Of a stretch of 64,000 nt of DNA, positions 20,627-31,200 are shown in pieces. The notes beneath the pieces were generated by a model that was given only the letters and a program-made list of their open reading frames with translations, did no database searches and had not been told where the DNA came from. Each line of letters starts with the position of its first letter. Position 1 is the stretch's first letter. Location of the stretch: assembly GCA_021401465.1 (NCBI GenBank), contig JADDMT010000001.1:799861-863860 (forward strand), read 5' to 3'. Source of the stretch: Teratosphaeria epicoccoides (taxonomy: Eukaryota > Ascomycota > Dothideomycetes > Mycosphaerellales > Teratosphaeriaceae). A program made the translations under genes and the position numbers.

Positions 20627-22891
20627 ATGAGAGTAGACTTCATCCATTTTAGATCTGGCATTACCATGATGGCTGCAGCAGGCGCGACCGGCCTCTCAAT
20701 AACCAACCCGTTGGTGAAATATCGAGCGCTGGTCGCCACGAAACAGGTCGTCCCGGATCAATCACAGTTACGATTGGCATTACATCTTCAGAAATTGTAC
20801 GACAGACTGAAGGATTACGAGCCTCAGGTCGAATACAGCGCTCGTTTAGATCAAATCTCACGAGCCGTCAGAAGTCAGCAGCGTGCTTCGAATGGCGCTC
20901 CGCCTCCTGGATCCTGGAGATCGCTATTGGGAGCAAAGGAGAGGAAAGACAGTCTGGCCTTGACCAGGCGACTTACATCCCACGAGTCCGCAAAACAGCT
21001 TTCGAGTCCGAGGGGCTTAATGTTACATGGCGAAGTCGGGTCTGGCAAATCTATGCTTATAGATCTATTCGCGGACTGCCTGCCGAACAGGAAAAAGCGA
21101 AGACGGCATTTTAATACTTTTATGTTAGAGACGATTGCAGATCTGGAGGCTTTACGAAGGAGCCGACAATTCTATCGACAGCCGTCATATGGCGGCGATG
21201 AAGACGACTATTCTCTTCTCTGGTTGGCAAAGGACATGATCCAGGACAGCCCTATACTGTTCTTGGACGAGTTTCAGATGCCGGACCGTGTGGCTAGCAA
21301 GATCTTGACGAATCTCATGACATCGTTCTTCCACCTTGGGGGCGTGTTGGTGGCGACTTCGAATCGAATGCCTGAAGAACTGGCAAAAGCTGCAGGGCAA
21401 GACTTTCCTATGCCTGCTCCGTCGCGCTTAGATGTCCTTGGACGGCAATTTGGCTTGAGGAAAAACTCGAACGGTGACAAGCTCTTCGGTGGGCAGAATG
21501 AGTTCGCGGCTTTCTTGGACGTGCTGAAAGCGAGGTGTGAGGTCTGGGAGATGGAGGGAGGTAAGGATTACCGGCGGCTAGAGAGCCACGGAGCCATGCC
21601 TGCGCCTGCTAAGCCTGAGGAGATTGAAGCGTGGAGGTTGGATGGACATGACGATTTAGAGCATAGTGCTGGTATGGTTGGGTGGCCCGAGGAGCCGGAA
21701 GATCAGTCGTCCGTAAATGCCGAACCCATCCCACAACCAGACATCCTGCCAGTACATTATACGACCGGTACGAAGGCGAGCTTGGACGCTGTCATTGAGC
21801 AGGCTACAGGTCAGGCCCATCTAGATGTCGTGCCATGGAGCCCCGCTACATTGAAAGTGTACGGTCGTAGCATTCCGATTCACAGATCGCACAACGGAGT
21901 TACAATGTGGACTTTTGAGGAGCTGTGCAAGTCAGCATTAGGTCCAGCTGACTACATCTCACTGGCATCCACATACCACACTCTGATCTTGACAGATGTG
22001 CCGGTTATTACCTGGCTCATGAAGAATGAAGCGCGACGGTTCATCACCCTACTCGATGCGTTATATGAGTGCAGATGCAAGCTCTACATCCACGCGGCGG
22101 CAGGTCCAGATGACCTGTTCTTCCCAGAGAGGCGGTCGGCTGGCGGCGATGAGACAGGCGACTCCGTGTACTCTGAAACCATCTCAGAAGTCTACCAGGA
22201 TGCTACTGCACCGTTTCGGCCGAACATTCTGTCCGAGAATCCTAACTACGCTGAGCCGGATCCGGAGCCTGACTATGCCCACGCCCGCTTCGCAGGTCTC
22301 TTGAATGCTGACGCGCTCGAAGACGATCCGCCAAACAAACCTCGCAAGAATCCTTTCAGTCGATCGTTTGGACGTACAGACAGTGAGATGGCGCGCAAGC
22401 CATTCGACCCGGACGAAGTCAAAGTTGTAGGCGGCGGTGTGGGACGACCTCTCGACTTCGGCAAGACCTCAGCCTTCACCGGCGAAGACGAGCGTTTTGC
22501 ATACAAGCGCGCTCAGAGCCGCTTATGGGAAATGTGCGGAGCGCGGTGGTGGAATCGCTCAGAGCCGGGCTGGCATCGTCCGCTGCCTCCGGAAGTGAGG
22601 AGGTGGGAGAAGACCATTGAGGAGCAGACGGCGGCAGCAGCAAGCTTGCATGCTACTGCTCCAGGCGCACCTTCAGTAGGTGATGTCTTCATGGGTGACG
22701 CAGTGGTCGACGAGACGAGGCCGAAGGAAAGCTTCAAGCCGAGTGAGAGTCCGTTCAGAAGGACAGAAAGCGGTCCGCCGCCGAAATTGAGCTGGACGCA
22801 TGTCTGGGGGACTATGAAATGGGGTCCAAAGGCCGGGGCGTGGGGACAAGGGGTTGAGGGTCTGAAGGACAGGGACAAGGACAAGAGATGA
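20627..22891 (+). CDS. AFG1: AFG1-like mitochondrial AAA-type ATPase (LACE1 family)
   Basis: Homologue of yeast Afg1 and human AFG1L/LACE1, an inner-mitochondrial-membrane ATPase that helps degrade or handle respiratory-chain subunits. The Walker A motif is HGEVGSGKSMLIDLF and Walker B is SPILFLDEFQMPD; then come SFFHLGGVLVATSNRMPEEL (sensor region) and the C-terminal family block WTFEELCKSALGPADY, followed by DVPVITWLMKNEARRFITLL. From the ATG at 20627 the product is 754 residues, longer than Afg1 because of an acidic linker (about 340-400) and a disordered Pro/Glu-rich tail of about 200 residues. The start is uncertain: the frame is open from 20543, the next ATGs are at 20666/20669, and a short upstream exon with the presequence is possible. 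Otherwise intact. Confidence 0.9.
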   Translation: MRVDFIHFRSGITMMAAAGATGLSITNPLVKYRALVATKQVVPDQSQLRLALHLQKLYDRLKDYEPQVEYSARLDQISRAVRSQQRASNGAPPPGSWRSLLGAKERKDSLALTRRLTSHESAKQLSSPRGLMLHGEVGSGKSMLIDLFADCLPNRKKRRRHFNTFMLETIADLEALRRSRQFYRQPSYGGDEDDYSLLWLAKDMIQDSPILFLDEFQMPDRVASKILTNLMTSFFHLGGVLVATSNRMPEELAKAAGQDFPMPAPSRLDVLGRQFGLRKNSNGDKLFGGQNEFAAFLDVLKARCEVWEMEGGKDYRRLESHGAMPAPAKPEEIEAWRLDGHDDLEHSAGMVGWPEEPEDQSSVNAEPIPQPDILPVHYTTGTKASLDAVIEQATGQAHLDVVPWSPATLKVYGRSIPIHRSHNGVTMWTFEELCKSALGPADYISLASTYHTLILTDVPVITWLMKNEARRFITLLDALYECRCKLYIHAAAGPDDLFFPERRSAGGDETGDSVYSETISEVYQDATAPFRPNILSENPNYAEPDPEPDYAHARFAGLLNADALEDDPPNKPRKNPFSRSFGRTDSEMARKPFDPDEVKVVGGGVGRPLDFGKTSAFTGEDERFAYKRAQSRLWEMCGARWWNRSEPGWHRPLPPEVRRWEKTIEEQTAAAASLHATAPGAPSVGDVFMGDAVVDETRPKESFKPSESPFRRTESGPPPKLSWTHVWGTMKWGPKAGAWGQGVEGLKDRDKDKR

Positions 22892-23209
22892 TGGACGGGA
22901 GGCGTCCTTATGTTGGATGCGATTAGCACAGAGGTAGCAGGCCGCCACGTTCCTGCGCCGTCAAGACAATCTTGCGTGCCGAAAGAGCCAGCTCTACGAC
23001 CTCCCGCTTACCAGATGATCCAAGGTTTTTTTTTTCTGCAACAAGCTGTTAATCACTGGTCGCATCTGCTCTTCGACACTAGCCTGGCAAGCAGCCAACT
23101 GCACCTTCGTGATGTACTTCTCCGGTGTGACAGACCAGACTTGAATACTAACCCGTCTCATTCACCTTCTCCATCGTCCACAGATTCCGGCAGACCAACA
23201 CAAATCCTC
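22892..23209. other. intergenic, no gene seen
   Basis: Region 3' of AFG1. A T-run (ttttttttt) lies near 23027-23035. A plus-strand frame (22910-23587) crosses the region but has no domain and is antisense to the F-box-like remnant. Confidence 0.4.
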
Positions 23210-23527
23210 ACCCTCGCCTTCTCCGTCGCCAAAACAACCTCGAAGAATCGCATCAGCGCTACACTCCTCCCAGCAATTTACAGCGGTCAAACGTCCATCG
23301 ATGACTGCTTCGTACCACTAGGACCAAAGCCAATCGTCGACGGACCTCAATGCCGAAACGATTATGTCGGTAGACACTCCTTGCGAACAAGCTGGCACGT
23401 GCGGCGCCCTCAAAAATGGTCGCTGCACAAAGTAACCAGCATCTCTGGACGTGAACAGGAATTCATATATTCGAGTCCGGGTCTCAGTGGGCAGGTTCAG
23501 GAAAGTTCTCGAATGTGCGGTTTTCAT
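23210..23527 (-). pseudogene. F-box-like protein fragment
   Basis: A minus-strand frame from 23527 begins MKTAHSRTFLNLPTETRTRIYEFLF, cut here in meaning as the common start of fungal F-box-like proteins (L-N-L-P-x-E-x-R-x-R-I-Y). It stops at 23318. A second piece in another frame (about 23275-23175: MRFFEVVLATEKARVRICVG) looks coding and could be the far end of the same gene. No intron that reconnects the two was found and most of the expected 200-300 residue body is missing, so I treat it as a remnant. Confidence 0.35.
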
Positions 23528-23548
23528 CTCAAGCGGGAAGGAGACCGA

Positions 23549-23800
23549 TCAGGTCGTTACGGCTGGATTTTTGAGACTTTTCGGTAGTTGCGATATGAGG
23601 CGTTGGAGGCAGGAGCAGAGGTCATCGTAGATGTCTGTTTCGTAATCGGAAAGACCGCGTTGCTTGGTTTCGAGGATGGCGGCGAGTTGGTAGCCTTTAA
23701 AGGAGATAGGTGGGAGGTTTGAAATGGGTAGGGGGTTCGGAGGATGCATGAGAGTTCGGACTTGCTGTAAAGTGTGGATAGGAAGGGGAGGTGGTGGGAT
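23549..23800 (-). CDS. possible small unknown protein
   Basis: A minus-strand frame is open from about 23800 to 23549. It includes a Pro-rich start (NTIPPPPLPIHTLQQVRTLM), an ATG at 23749 (MHPPNPLPISNLPPISF) and a polar, helical-looking end (SDYETDIYDDLCSCLQRLI). The composition looks coding, but no family is recognised and no clear start or splice structure is seen. It may be an exon or remnant next to the F-box-like fragment. Confidence 0.25.
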   Translation of the reverse strand: MPPPPLPIHTLQQVRTLMHPPNPLPISNLPPISFKGYQLAAILETKQRGLSDYETDIYDDLCSCLQRLISQLPKSLKNPAVTT

Positions 23801-24140
23801 GGTATTGCTTATAGTCTGTAGTCGTGATGCGTCTGAAAGTAAATGGCTGGGGCTCTGGCGTCTTAAGTGGCTGTTATATGGTTCGAGACCAGATGATGGA
23901 TCTTTCGAGGCACCCGATAGATGACGCTAGTAAAGGCGGTTGCAGGCTGCAGCAGGCAGCTACCCAGATACAATATTGCGTTGAACATTGCAAGTCGGAA
24001 TGTTGACGGCGTCAAGCACCAATATGACACCTTGGATGAGTATGAGGGTACATAGACATGTTGAATGCATTGACTGATCCTTATCCCCGTTCGAATATGC
24101 AGAGCTCCTGAGCGCTTCTTTGCTGTCCGAGCTTGACATA
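23801..24140. other. intergenic, no gene seen
   Basis: Region 3' of the YCII-domain gene. No supported feature. Confidence 0.4.
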
Positions 24141-24608
24141 CTAGATGGCACTCCGGATAGCGCTCTTGAACGGAAACACTTGGATCTGAACGAGCGGTCA
24201 GCTGGAGAACGTCGACAAAATGACAGTAGTGACTTCTTGGTCCTGTCGGATTGGACCAAAACTTTGCCACTCACCTTGCTCTCGTCCCACACTCCATTCT
24301 TGAAGTAGACATCGTTCCTAATCTTTTCCATAATCTCCTCCTTCGTCTCAGCTTGCCCAAGCATCACGCTGCCATTGATCTTTGGCGCTTCGCCTTCTTT
24401 CAGAGGCTCATCGAGCATGGCTCCGCCGAGCACCCAGAATTTGCTCTCTGCGAGTGGCTTGATGTTTTCGAGATGTTGACTCAGTATTGTTAGCTCCTCG
24501 TCCCACGTTGCCGAGGCGACTCTATACGTACGGTCTGACTTGCATGCGCTCAGACAGCATGCCTGGCTTGTCGTGTAAAATCACCATCCATTCCTGCTTG
24601 CCTGACAT
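24141..24608 (-). CDS. YCII-related domain protein (YciI-like, dimeric alpha-beta barrel)
   Basis: Small protein of the YCII family; fungal members are cytosolic or mitochondrial and of uncertain function. Three exons, 24608-24532, 24479-24275 and 24185-24141, join to 108 residues. Exon 1 (MSGKQEWMVILHDKPGML) starts in an excellent context (ccaccATG) and holds the conserved H-D-K/R-P start of the fold. Intron 1 (GTACGT, branch GCTAAC, acceptor TGAG) leads into QHLENIKPLAES and FWVLGGAMLDEP. Exon 2 continues with NGSVMLGQAETKEEIMEKI and NDVYFKNGVWD. Intron 2 (GTGAGT to TTCAG) leads to the last exon, IQVFPFKSAIRSAI, the typical family end (x-x-P-F-x-x-A). All junctions keep frame. Exons 1 and 3 are too short to stand out as open frames. 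Confidence 0.88.
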
Positions 24609-25579
24609 GGTGGAGGCAGCTGAAAATTGGCGAAGGAGCAATGACTTGGTGAGCCTGACCGTGGATCGGGCAACCAGCATAGAGACTCAAGGCGATAACT
24701 CTGCGATTCAGTCGGTGGTCAAGTCACATGTAGGTCAAGTACACATGCTTGAGTCAAGGCCCCACGCGGCTCACTCGGCAGTAGGTGCCCATGCCGAAGT
24801 CGGAAGGTGCGATTTCATAAATCGACACGTTCGAACTGCGCAATGTCCTGCTCTTCCATCAACGGGGTCTTAACTAGAGACTATCAGAGAGCATCGTACA
24901 GCCCGACTCTGCTTGACCTGTTACTCACGAGGACAATGACCCGGAATATTCCCGAGCCCAAGAAATGTCACGTCCTACGATGGCTGAAGGCCGACATCCG
25001 ACCTGAGAACATGGACCAAAGATCTGGCTGGCCTTTCTTCTGCTTGGCTGTCGTCCGCCACAGGACCGCAGGAGCGTAGCAAGCCACAAGTCAACATCGC
25101 ACGACTAATATCCAGAAGATGCGGAATCGTGAGTGCTCCAGTAATAATAAGCCCATCCAGCTCGAGTGGAGTACATTAGCAAGTACGACGCCTCATTCTT
25201 CCGGCCCGAGCTCAGCACGATACGGGACACGATGCATTGCTTTCGGAGTTCTTTGGACGTCGGGAAGCTGAAGCTCAGCTCGGTCGTACTTCCCGTTGCA
25301 GTTGATGGGCTTGGGCTGGGCAGAAGATCCTGCCAACTTCGGGCAACATGTGGGAAGCAGGCCATGTACGCTGTTGACGCCAAAGCGGCTCAACAAGTCT
25401 GCGAGGGTAAGATGCGGTAGGATGAACGGCACAGTATAGCCTCAGAACCTTGTGTTAGCATCACAAGTAGGTACTGGTGGTCTTCTTCGATGGTATATAA
25501 TATCTGTGTTGCCTCTCGATATGTTAATCAGCACGACAACAGTCTTTCTTTTCGCTCTTTAGTGCTTTCAGCCTGAAGC
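24609..25579. other. intergenic, upstream regions of YCII and GH16 genes
   Basis: About 970 bp between divergent genes. A TATA-like run (ggtatataatat, about 25491-25502) sits some 80 bp before the GH16 start. Open frames near 25105-25432 have no domain. Confidence 0.45.
25491..25502 (+). promoter_or_regulatory. TATA-like element before the GH16 gene
   Basis: The sequence ggtatataatat lies about 78-90 bp upstream of the GH16 start codon at 25580, a plausible distance for a TATA box. It is a motif match only. Confidence 0.35.
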
Positions 25580-26385
25580 ATGATCACTACTCCTCTCATC
25601 TTGGCCTTGACGGCCATCCAAGGAGCGTGTGCAACGACTTACGCTAGCACAACGACTTTTCTGTTCGCAGGGTCCAGCTTGCCAACTGGGCTCGTTGTCA
25701 CACAGCAGACCATCGGCGACCCGGACGGCCCATACAAGCAGCACGAGTTCGTGCCCAAGAACGCACACGTGTCTGGTGGATACTTGAATCTCCTTGTCGA
25801 TGGTGGACAGCAGGAGTCTGACGTCGTTTACTCCGGTCAAGTTCATACGACCTTCACAGTCTCTTCTGCCAGCGTCCGCACTCACGCCATTCTGTCCGAC
25901 GAAGCTGGCGTGTGCAACGGAGCATTCTACTATGCTGATGACAACAACGAGTTCGACATCGAATGGCTTTCCAACTCCTCATCTCAGGCAAACATCGACG
26001 CCGGTCTTGGACGTGCTGTCTTCTATACAAATCAACCTGGCGGTACTAGCAAGAACGCAGCATATGGTGCGGTACCATCGGACGCAACCACAGCGGTGCA
26101 CAATTATCGTATTGACTGGGACAACAGTGGCACTAGCTTTTACCTGGATGGTGTCGAGCAAGCTAGACTGAACGCGGATGTGCCCCAGACGACAACTGGA
26201 GAGTGGTATTGGAACAATTGGAGGTAGCTATCGATCTCAGTCTCACAGGCTCGCAAGCATACTGATCAGTGGACAGCAATGGCAACCAAGGTTGGAGCTC
26301 AGGACCGCCGGTCAAGGATGCCATATTCAAGATCAAGAAAATTGTGATGCATTACAACCCAGGCGCCCAGTCTGATTCAAGCTGA
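25580..26385 (+). CDS. secreted glycoside hydrolase family 16 protein
   Basis: A secreted beta-glucan-active or cell-wall transglycosylase-type enzyme of GH16. Exons 25580-26223 and 26277-26385 join (NNW-S-NGNQGWSSGPP) to 250 residues. A signal peptide is clear (MITTPLILALTAIQGACA, cleavage likely near residue 18). The catalytic strand is NEFDIEWLSN, carrying the E-x-D-x-E triad (Glu nucleophile, Asp, acid/base Glu) in the variant E-F-D-I-E. The end DAIFKIKKIVMHYNP is the usual final beta strand of the sandwich. There is no carbohydrate-binding module, GPI signal or Ser/Thr tail, so it is probably freely secreted. The intron has GTAGCT and CAG ends. Intact. Confidence 0.88.
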
Positions 26386-27432
26386 GAGTTGGTGTATGGC
26401 GTGTCGGGTACATACTCAGCCCAAAGCTGGTGCAGAGGAGGTCACACCAAGCGTATAGGCCCCATGTTGTGCTCTTTGGAAGGCTGTCCGGATGTGGTTA
26501 TCGGTGGTGGAAGCTCAGGCTGCGCGATACAAGACGCCGAATTCGAGAACTCGGCAAATGCTCGAGCTGTGGATCAGCCTCAGGAACGGTATCATTCTTT
26601 TAATTGTCATTGTCCCGATCTCAAGCCGAATGATCGGTGGCCAGCTTGGCGGGCTCAGTGGCGGGCGAATGTGCAGTCGTCTGTCTCTCATGCAAAGACG
26701 GAGCATGTACGCTCAGTAACGTGGACAATGGACTTAGGGTCACACCAGCGTGACAACTGACGAAGCCATTGTAATGAGCAATGCACATTCTGTGATAGCG
26801 TCTTGCAGAGGACTCGGCGACTGAGTCGTCAGCACCATGCATTGTCCATCATTGTTCACTGACAATCGAAGTAGGCAAGTACAACATCACTGAGATTTCC
26901 CTGGTTCGCAATCGAAACAGAAAACATCCTGTTTGACATCACTTGCCGCAAATTGAGGGCGGCGACTGATGATTGGGAAATGCCGCCCGTGGATGCGTGC
27001 TGTCTGACACAAATCTTCATGATACCTTCTAGCATTTCCAATAGAGTCGGGGAAAGATGTCTTTGAACGAGCAGCAGTGTCATAGAATCGCATTTCCCAG
27101 TTTTTCCTTGACCCCTTCCGGATCTTTGAATCTGATATAGCTTGGGACACGTCGCCACACAGCACGCGTTAGGGAGAATGGAACGAGCCGCCCGAGAAGA
27201 CGTCTCGATCTATGGCTCAGTAAGCTTCCGATCAATCTACATGAAATGAACGCGCGCTGCAGCCGATGACGATGCTTGGCAAGCATGTGAACTCCCGTGC
27301 CAACACGCATTTGCGCTCTGCAGGTCCCATTACCAATCGCCCGACGACAGACACTCCGGCATTGACAGACTTCTTCCATAAAACTCAAACCAATACCTCG
27401 CTGTAATCCCGAAGACTCCATCAGAGTCCCAC
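26386..27432. other. intergenic, no supported gene
   Basis: About 1 kb between the GH16 gene and the proton-channel gene. Open frames on both strands lack domains; nothing repetitive is seen. Confidence 0.4.
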
Positions 27433-28173
27433 ATGTCAAACGACCCGAAAGCTCGACCAAATCGTTCCAATCCCAAACTCACAATGACCCGCCTAGACGC
27501 CGCCCGGACCCCTCTTCTTCCCTCCGACCTCGCCCATCACCACCAACACCCCCACAACCCCACCGTCTCCTCCCTCGCCACCACCGCCCGGCGCCAGACA
27601 AAACACTACCTCACCTGCAAAACGGGCCACTACTCCATCCTCGCCCTCGTATCTGTCGACATCAGCTCCATCTTCGCAGACCTGATCCTCCAACTCCTGA
27701 CCTGCGAGGCCGCATCCCAGGCAAGGATGGCGACAAAGCGCAAGAAGTGCTCGGGATCCTAAGCCTGGTGTTCAGCTGTCTATTCATGGTAGAGTTGTTG
27801 GCGAGCGTATGGGCATTCGGATGGGTTTATTTCGGGAGCTGGTTCCATTGTTTTGATGCTTTTGTAATCGTCGCTGGTAAGTGCCGGACGAGAATTCTCG
27901 CTAGTCGATGCGATGAGGCTGACGGATGTGCGCATAGGCTTCGTGATCGATGTACTGCTCAAGGGCGTGCTAGAAGAAATTGGTTCGTTGGTTGTCGTGC
28001 TCCGTCTCTGGCGCGTCTTCAAAATTATCGAAGAATTGTCAGCCGGTGCCGAGGAGCAAATGGAGCCTCTGCAAGAACGCCTTGAGGATGTGGAGAAAGA
28101 AAATGCAGAACTAAAGAAAGAGATAGAGCAGCTCAGAGCCGGGCGCCAATCTGGCCATAACGATCTGGTATAG
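27433..28173 (+). pseudogene. voltage-gated proton channel (Hv1 type) with a one-base frame break
   Basis: The product matches a fungal Hv1 channel: four membrane helices and no separate pore domain. S1 is ILALVSVDISSIFADLIL, with the Asp that forms the proton selectivity filter in Hv1; S2 is LVFSCLFMVELLASVWAFG; S3 is CFDAFVIVAGFVIDVLL, spanning an intron (27877-27937, GTAAGT to TAG). S4 is SLVVVLRLWRVFKIIEE, with the R-x-W-R Hv1 signature and a Lys as third charge. A C-terminal coiled coil follows (EQMEPLQERLEDVEKENAEL), as in Hv1 dimers. Possible starts are 27433 or 27484. S1 and S2 lie in different frames: the frame of LLTCE (to about 27708) must shift at the gaggcc near 27707-27712 to reach GKDGDKAQEVLGILS, consistent with one missing base. 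No intron fits. Either a recent inactivating deletion or a sequence error; everything else looks intact. Confidence 0.8.
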
Positions 28174-28296
28174 GATTGATGCCTTTTAAAGCTATTCATC
28201 TAATCATGATTCATGCATATCACTTGCCTGTACATCGAAACGCAGCTTCGACCTACTTTCTCAGCATCTTTTCTCCTAGGAAGTCGGCTACAGTCT

Positions 28297-31200
28297 CTAC
28301 AGTCCCGTCTTATAAATGGTCCTCGCACGTGGCAGCTCGCCATCCTCGTTCCTAGTCCCGTCACGATATGCCAGCTTACCATCAACCAAGATAGCCAGTG
28401 GGTTCTTGGGAAGGCAAAGGAACTCTTCCAGACTATCGAACTCCATGACATTCTCCTTACCATCATGTGGTATTTGCCAACCCATAGCCTCGCGCGATGA
28501 TTGCTTGTTGGTCCTGGTCTCTACCGAGGACGCCGGCAGCTCAGCCTGACGGATGCTACCAGCCAGACGAGAGTAGCACGCGGGCTTGCCAAACATCTGC
28601 TTTTTCGTTGGACGCTTCTTAATTTCCGCCATCACGGCTCGCTTGTCGACGTGGTTTTCGGGTGCATACTCCGGCCACTCGTCGTACAATGAACCCACAG
28701 TGTGTTTGGCAAGCTTGGAATCTAGTGCGAAAATTTGCTCAACAAACTTGCCATTGGCCTGCTCAGCAGTGACTTGCAGGCCCATTGGCTTATGTTTAGA
28801 CCTCAGAACCAGAGATTGGCCGCCAGCCGCTGCTCCGGCCTTGTAAGCAGCACCGTACTGTGTGCCATCCGTGTCGTTGCCCATCGTATTCGTTGACGGA
28901 GACGCCATGGCATTACTCAACTGCGATGGTCGCCGTGGGCTCTGGAGAACACCTGGACTGCTCTCGGGTCTGGATGCGGGCGAGCGCGGAACCGAGGTCT
29001 CCCTGGCTGGTCTCGGAACTTTATCGAAGACCATATTGTCGACGTCGCGGGGACCTGACATCGTTGCGACGGGTGCCAGAACAGTCCTATTAGGCGAGGA
29101 ACGGACCTTAGAGAGTGGCTCCCCGTCAGAGAAATCCTCATCCGTGCGGGCAGACGCTGACTCTCCGATGGCCCGATTGAGCACCGGTCTTGAAATGTGA
29201 CCATCGTTGTGCTGATCAATCGAGCCTGAGGACACAGGCGATGGGCTTGGCTCAATCCGGCTCTTCGCGGCCGCTACATTTGCCTTGATGGGTCGCTTCT
29301 TGCCGAGCTGAAGTGGTGACACTGGCTTCTGAAGCACCGGGTCCCACCGTTCATGTTCCTCCACCTTATCAGACTGCAGCTCCACCCAATTGTCAGTGCC
29401 AAAATCTGCGCTGTCTCCAGGCAGCCATAGACGATCTTCGAAAAGTCGCTTGCCTTTGAGGTCTAAGTTCGCAGAAACAGTCGCCGCGATACGCTGGACC
29501 ATGCTGCTGCTCTCTGCTGCACCATACATTCCGGGTATGTGCTCAAGTATCCAAGCAGCGATACCTTGAACTTGTAAAGAGCCGCGATCGCAAAGGGCCA
29601 TTCCGATCATGCGATAATACGGATAAGTGTTCCGCTTGCGACGGCCACGACGAGCTTGTTGGCTAGGTGTTGTTCTGGCTCCTCGCCTGTCTCGATTGAG
29701 TGCTGGACTTGCTGTGGAAATGCGTGAATGGATAGCTGATGTGTCAGGCGACTCACCCAACGCGGCAGTAGACTCTGTGCCATCTGCGACTTTGGCGGTA
29801 TTGGTGAAGGCTTCACCGTCGCGTTTTTCGACGAGATGCTTTCCTACAATTTCTGGTTTGCGTACGTCAGGCCGCTCTACTTGCTCTTGATCCGATCCTG
29901 GTGGGTTCTCGATGTCTGCCCAAAAGTCGTGAGGTTTTGAACGAGCTACTGGTGCAGGCTGTTGAGTCTGAGCGCCATTCCGGCAGTTCAGGCACACAAA
30001 TCGTGAGACTGACGACTTTGCGGGCACGATTGCGCCGCAATTGCTACAATTACGACCCTGAAACTTGCTTTCCCTTGCCATACGGGTGGCGGGCTTGACC
30101 GGTGCACGATATCTGTTCTTCTCTGTAGCTAGGTCTGATGGTGGGTCGTGATAGGCCATGCGAGGCTCGATTGGGGATTCTGGTATTTCTGGTAAAGCAT
30201 TGTCTATTCGCGAAACGCCCGTTGAGCTGGCCGATGGTGCCACAGGCTCCTGAGAGAGGAGATCAGAAGGTGCAGAATTGACAGCTGTCCTGGCGGGTCC
30301 ATATGTCTTCTGGCCGCCGTTCGACACCCTGCCTGTTTCCGCGCCAGGATATGTTGCGGCCACGCTGCTTGTCGCGAGATCACGTTCCCCCAGCTGCTGA
30401 TCGTGTATATTTGAAGACCCTGAGACGCTGCCCTCCCGCGGCTGCGGCTGCGCAGCCTCAGGTCTAGCCGATGCGAGATCACTATGAGTTCTGCTGAAGT
30501 CCGAACTTTCCAGAGGCTCGATGACCTTTCTGTTAGCGAGCACAGGCCATCTGGACTTTTGCGCAACATCAGTATTGGGCCTGCTTGAATGAGACTGGCC
30601 AGCGAAACTCCGTCGGACAAGGGCGTCAGCTTCATCATGGTGCTTGTCCGTGACAGGTAGCGAGAGTGCAGGAGCGCGCTTCGTCGACGACAACTCTGAA
30701 GTGACGCCAACAGTCGTGCCGTCGACGCCACTCACCGGGCCCAAGGCAGCGTCTGCCGTCGGCGCTTGTTGGTCTCGGGCTTGATTCATGAATGGAGCCT
30801 TTCGCGAAGGCGGCGAACCAAGAGCGGGCGCCTCGAAGGTTTCTACTGATGGACCAGGACTCAGGGCGCTTGAGCCAGGTATCCTTTCTACATGCGCGAG
30901 ATCGCCTGGTCTCAGCCCCGTGCCACATTTCGGAACAGTCACTTTGATTTGCTTCTTGACGCAGCGATTGCATTGCCACATGGTCTCGTCTGGCCACCTA
31001 GGTGGGTTTATGGCGCACATGCGATGATACCGCCTTGGACATGTCGCGCATGAGATCTCGGTCGGCCTCACCGATGATGACGACTCGTTGCACACATGGC
31101 ATGTGCTCTTACTGCGAGAGACCGGTGACGCAGTGGCTCCGCTCAAGACTTCATCTTGTGCATCTTGGGATCCTGTCTGAGGCGTCGAAGCAAGGGCGAC

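Noticed and set aside
22910..23587. 225-codon plus-strand frame downstream of AFG1
   Set aside because: No domain, and antisense to the F-box-like piece on minus; composition is not protein-like.
24141..28173. A biosynthetic or detoxification cluster around the GH16, YCII and proton-channel genes
   Set aside because: The genes have different families and orientations, no core synthase or pathway regulator is present, and the window reads as ordinary mixed gene content.
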